Part shown: in pieces, positions 63,400 through 64,000 of the stretch
How the letters are laid out: the number at the start of each line of letters is the position of its first letter
Position numbering within the stretch: position 1 is the first letter of the stretch
DNA from: Trichobilharzia szidati
Lineage: Eukaryota; Platyhelminthes; Trematoda; Strigeidida; Schistosomatidae
Direction of reading: 5' to 3'
DNA length: 64,000 bases
Assembly (NCBI GenBank): GCA_944472155.2
Contig: OX235277.1
Location: forward strand, 27,538,804 to 27,602,803
Translations under genes and position numbers: made by a program
Notes under the pieces: generated by a model
The model's database searches: none
What the model saw: only the letters and a program-made list of their open reading frames with translations
Told to the model about the DNA's origin: nothing

Positions 63400-64000
63400 T
63401 GTGTCAGTGGTTAAATGATGGAATGCTCTAGCCAGCAATGTACATGGACAGTTTCAGATCCCTGGCCAGTGTACTCCTCCTAAAGCCTATCTAGTTTACC
63501 AGCCAGTGATAAAACTCAAAAAAGAGGGAAGGTTAGGCAAAGAAGCTAGGCACCTCACCACATAAAACCCACTCTACTCCTACTGAAACTTCAAAACAAA
63601 TTGAAACCCTCTGTTCTACCAGGAATCCTTAAAGAGGCTAGCGTCCCTCGAGGCGTTGTTCTTTTTCCTTTTATATTCTCCTTCGTGCATGACTTGCTTC
63701 ATTCTGATGGAATGAACTTTGTTAAATATGCAGACGGTCTAACTATTTCAAAGCCTGTTATCTTCTAGCTAGAATGTTCTAAAATGAACAGCTTTCTATC
63801 AGGGGTCAGAAAATGGTCTTTGTCTAATAGTCTTAAACTAAATCCCTTTAAATGTCAGGCTGTTAATTTCAGTTTCAGATGTGAAAGGAAGTTAAATGAA
63901 GCCTTTAATTCCCATGACCATTACAAAATTGATGATACTGATATAGAAGTGAAGTCTGACGTTAAGTATCTTGGATTAATTCTTTCTTCTGACCTACCTA
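63400..64000 (+). pseudogene. SINE-B/LINE chimera, runs off the window
   Basis: SINE body at 63400-63630: GTCAGTGGTTAAATGATGG, AAAGAGGGAAGGTTAGGC, CTTCAAAACAAATTGAAACC. It is followed directly by LINE RT: GILKEASVPRGVVL-type segment, NFVKYADGLTIS (YADD changed to YADG), a stop after KPVIF, ECSKMNSFLSGVRKWSLSNS, NPFKCQAVNFSF and KYLGLILSSDL at the edge. Inverted near-copy of 47690-48310 with the same junction. The element continues past 64000. Confidence 0.85.

Overview
The window is eukaryotic nuclear DNA, AT-rich, with very low gene density and a high load of degraded retroelements. Four things point to a trematode, most likely a schistosome-type blood fluke: CR1-like and RTE-like LINEs, many Penelope-like elements (PLEs) with GIY-YIG endonucleases, short repeats carrying hammerhead-ribozyme cores of the S. 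mansoni Sm-alpha type, and a host gene with 31-93 nt introns. The genus and species cannot be fixed from this sequence. No prokaryotic-type operons, CRISPR arrays or genuine rRNA/tRNA genes were seen.

Host genes. A complete four-exon gene for ribosomal protein eS27 (RPS27) lies on the minus strand at 2384-2805; its spliced product is exactly 84 residues. Two plus-strand exons, 29584-29656 and 45672-45806, join in phase to encode the start of the sterol-binding domain of an ORP1/ORP2-type oxysterol-binding-protein-related protein. They are separated by a 16-kb intron filled with retroelements, and the rest of that domain is not visible before the window ends. Weaker exon candidates are at 14200-14352 (-), 16313-16509 (+), 25438-25501 (+) and 60173-60301 (+).

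Layout. 1-3.9 kb: RPS27 and quiet DNA. 3.9-12.8 kb: an apparently intact 7.3-kb CR1-like LINE flanked by perfect 778-bp direct repeats, which fit an extraordinarily long target-site duplication that splits a tRNA-derived SINE. 12.8-18.5 kb: mostly unannotatable, with a 371-bp inverted-repeat (MITE-like) element and an inverted 3' fragment of the same LINE family. 18.5-24.7 kb: a PLE remnant and a decayed CR1-like LINE with two internal insertions. 25-30 kb: quiet, with the first ORP exon. 30-64 kb: a dense mosaic of PLE, RTE, CR1-like LINE, SINE, hammerhead-repeat and solo-LTR copies, many nested or inverted.

How the elements relate. The intact LINE has a gag-like ORF1 and an endonuclease-RT ORF2 in the -1 frame. 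ORF2 has no AUG before its endonuclease domain, and an in-frame A AAT TTT heptamer sits in the overlap. The tRNA-derived SINE shares its 3' tail with a different LINE (37.5-38.8 kb), suggesting a parasite/partner pair. Solo LTRs are inserted inside PLEs with 4-bp duplications, and one PLE has the 5'-inversion structure expected of twin priming.
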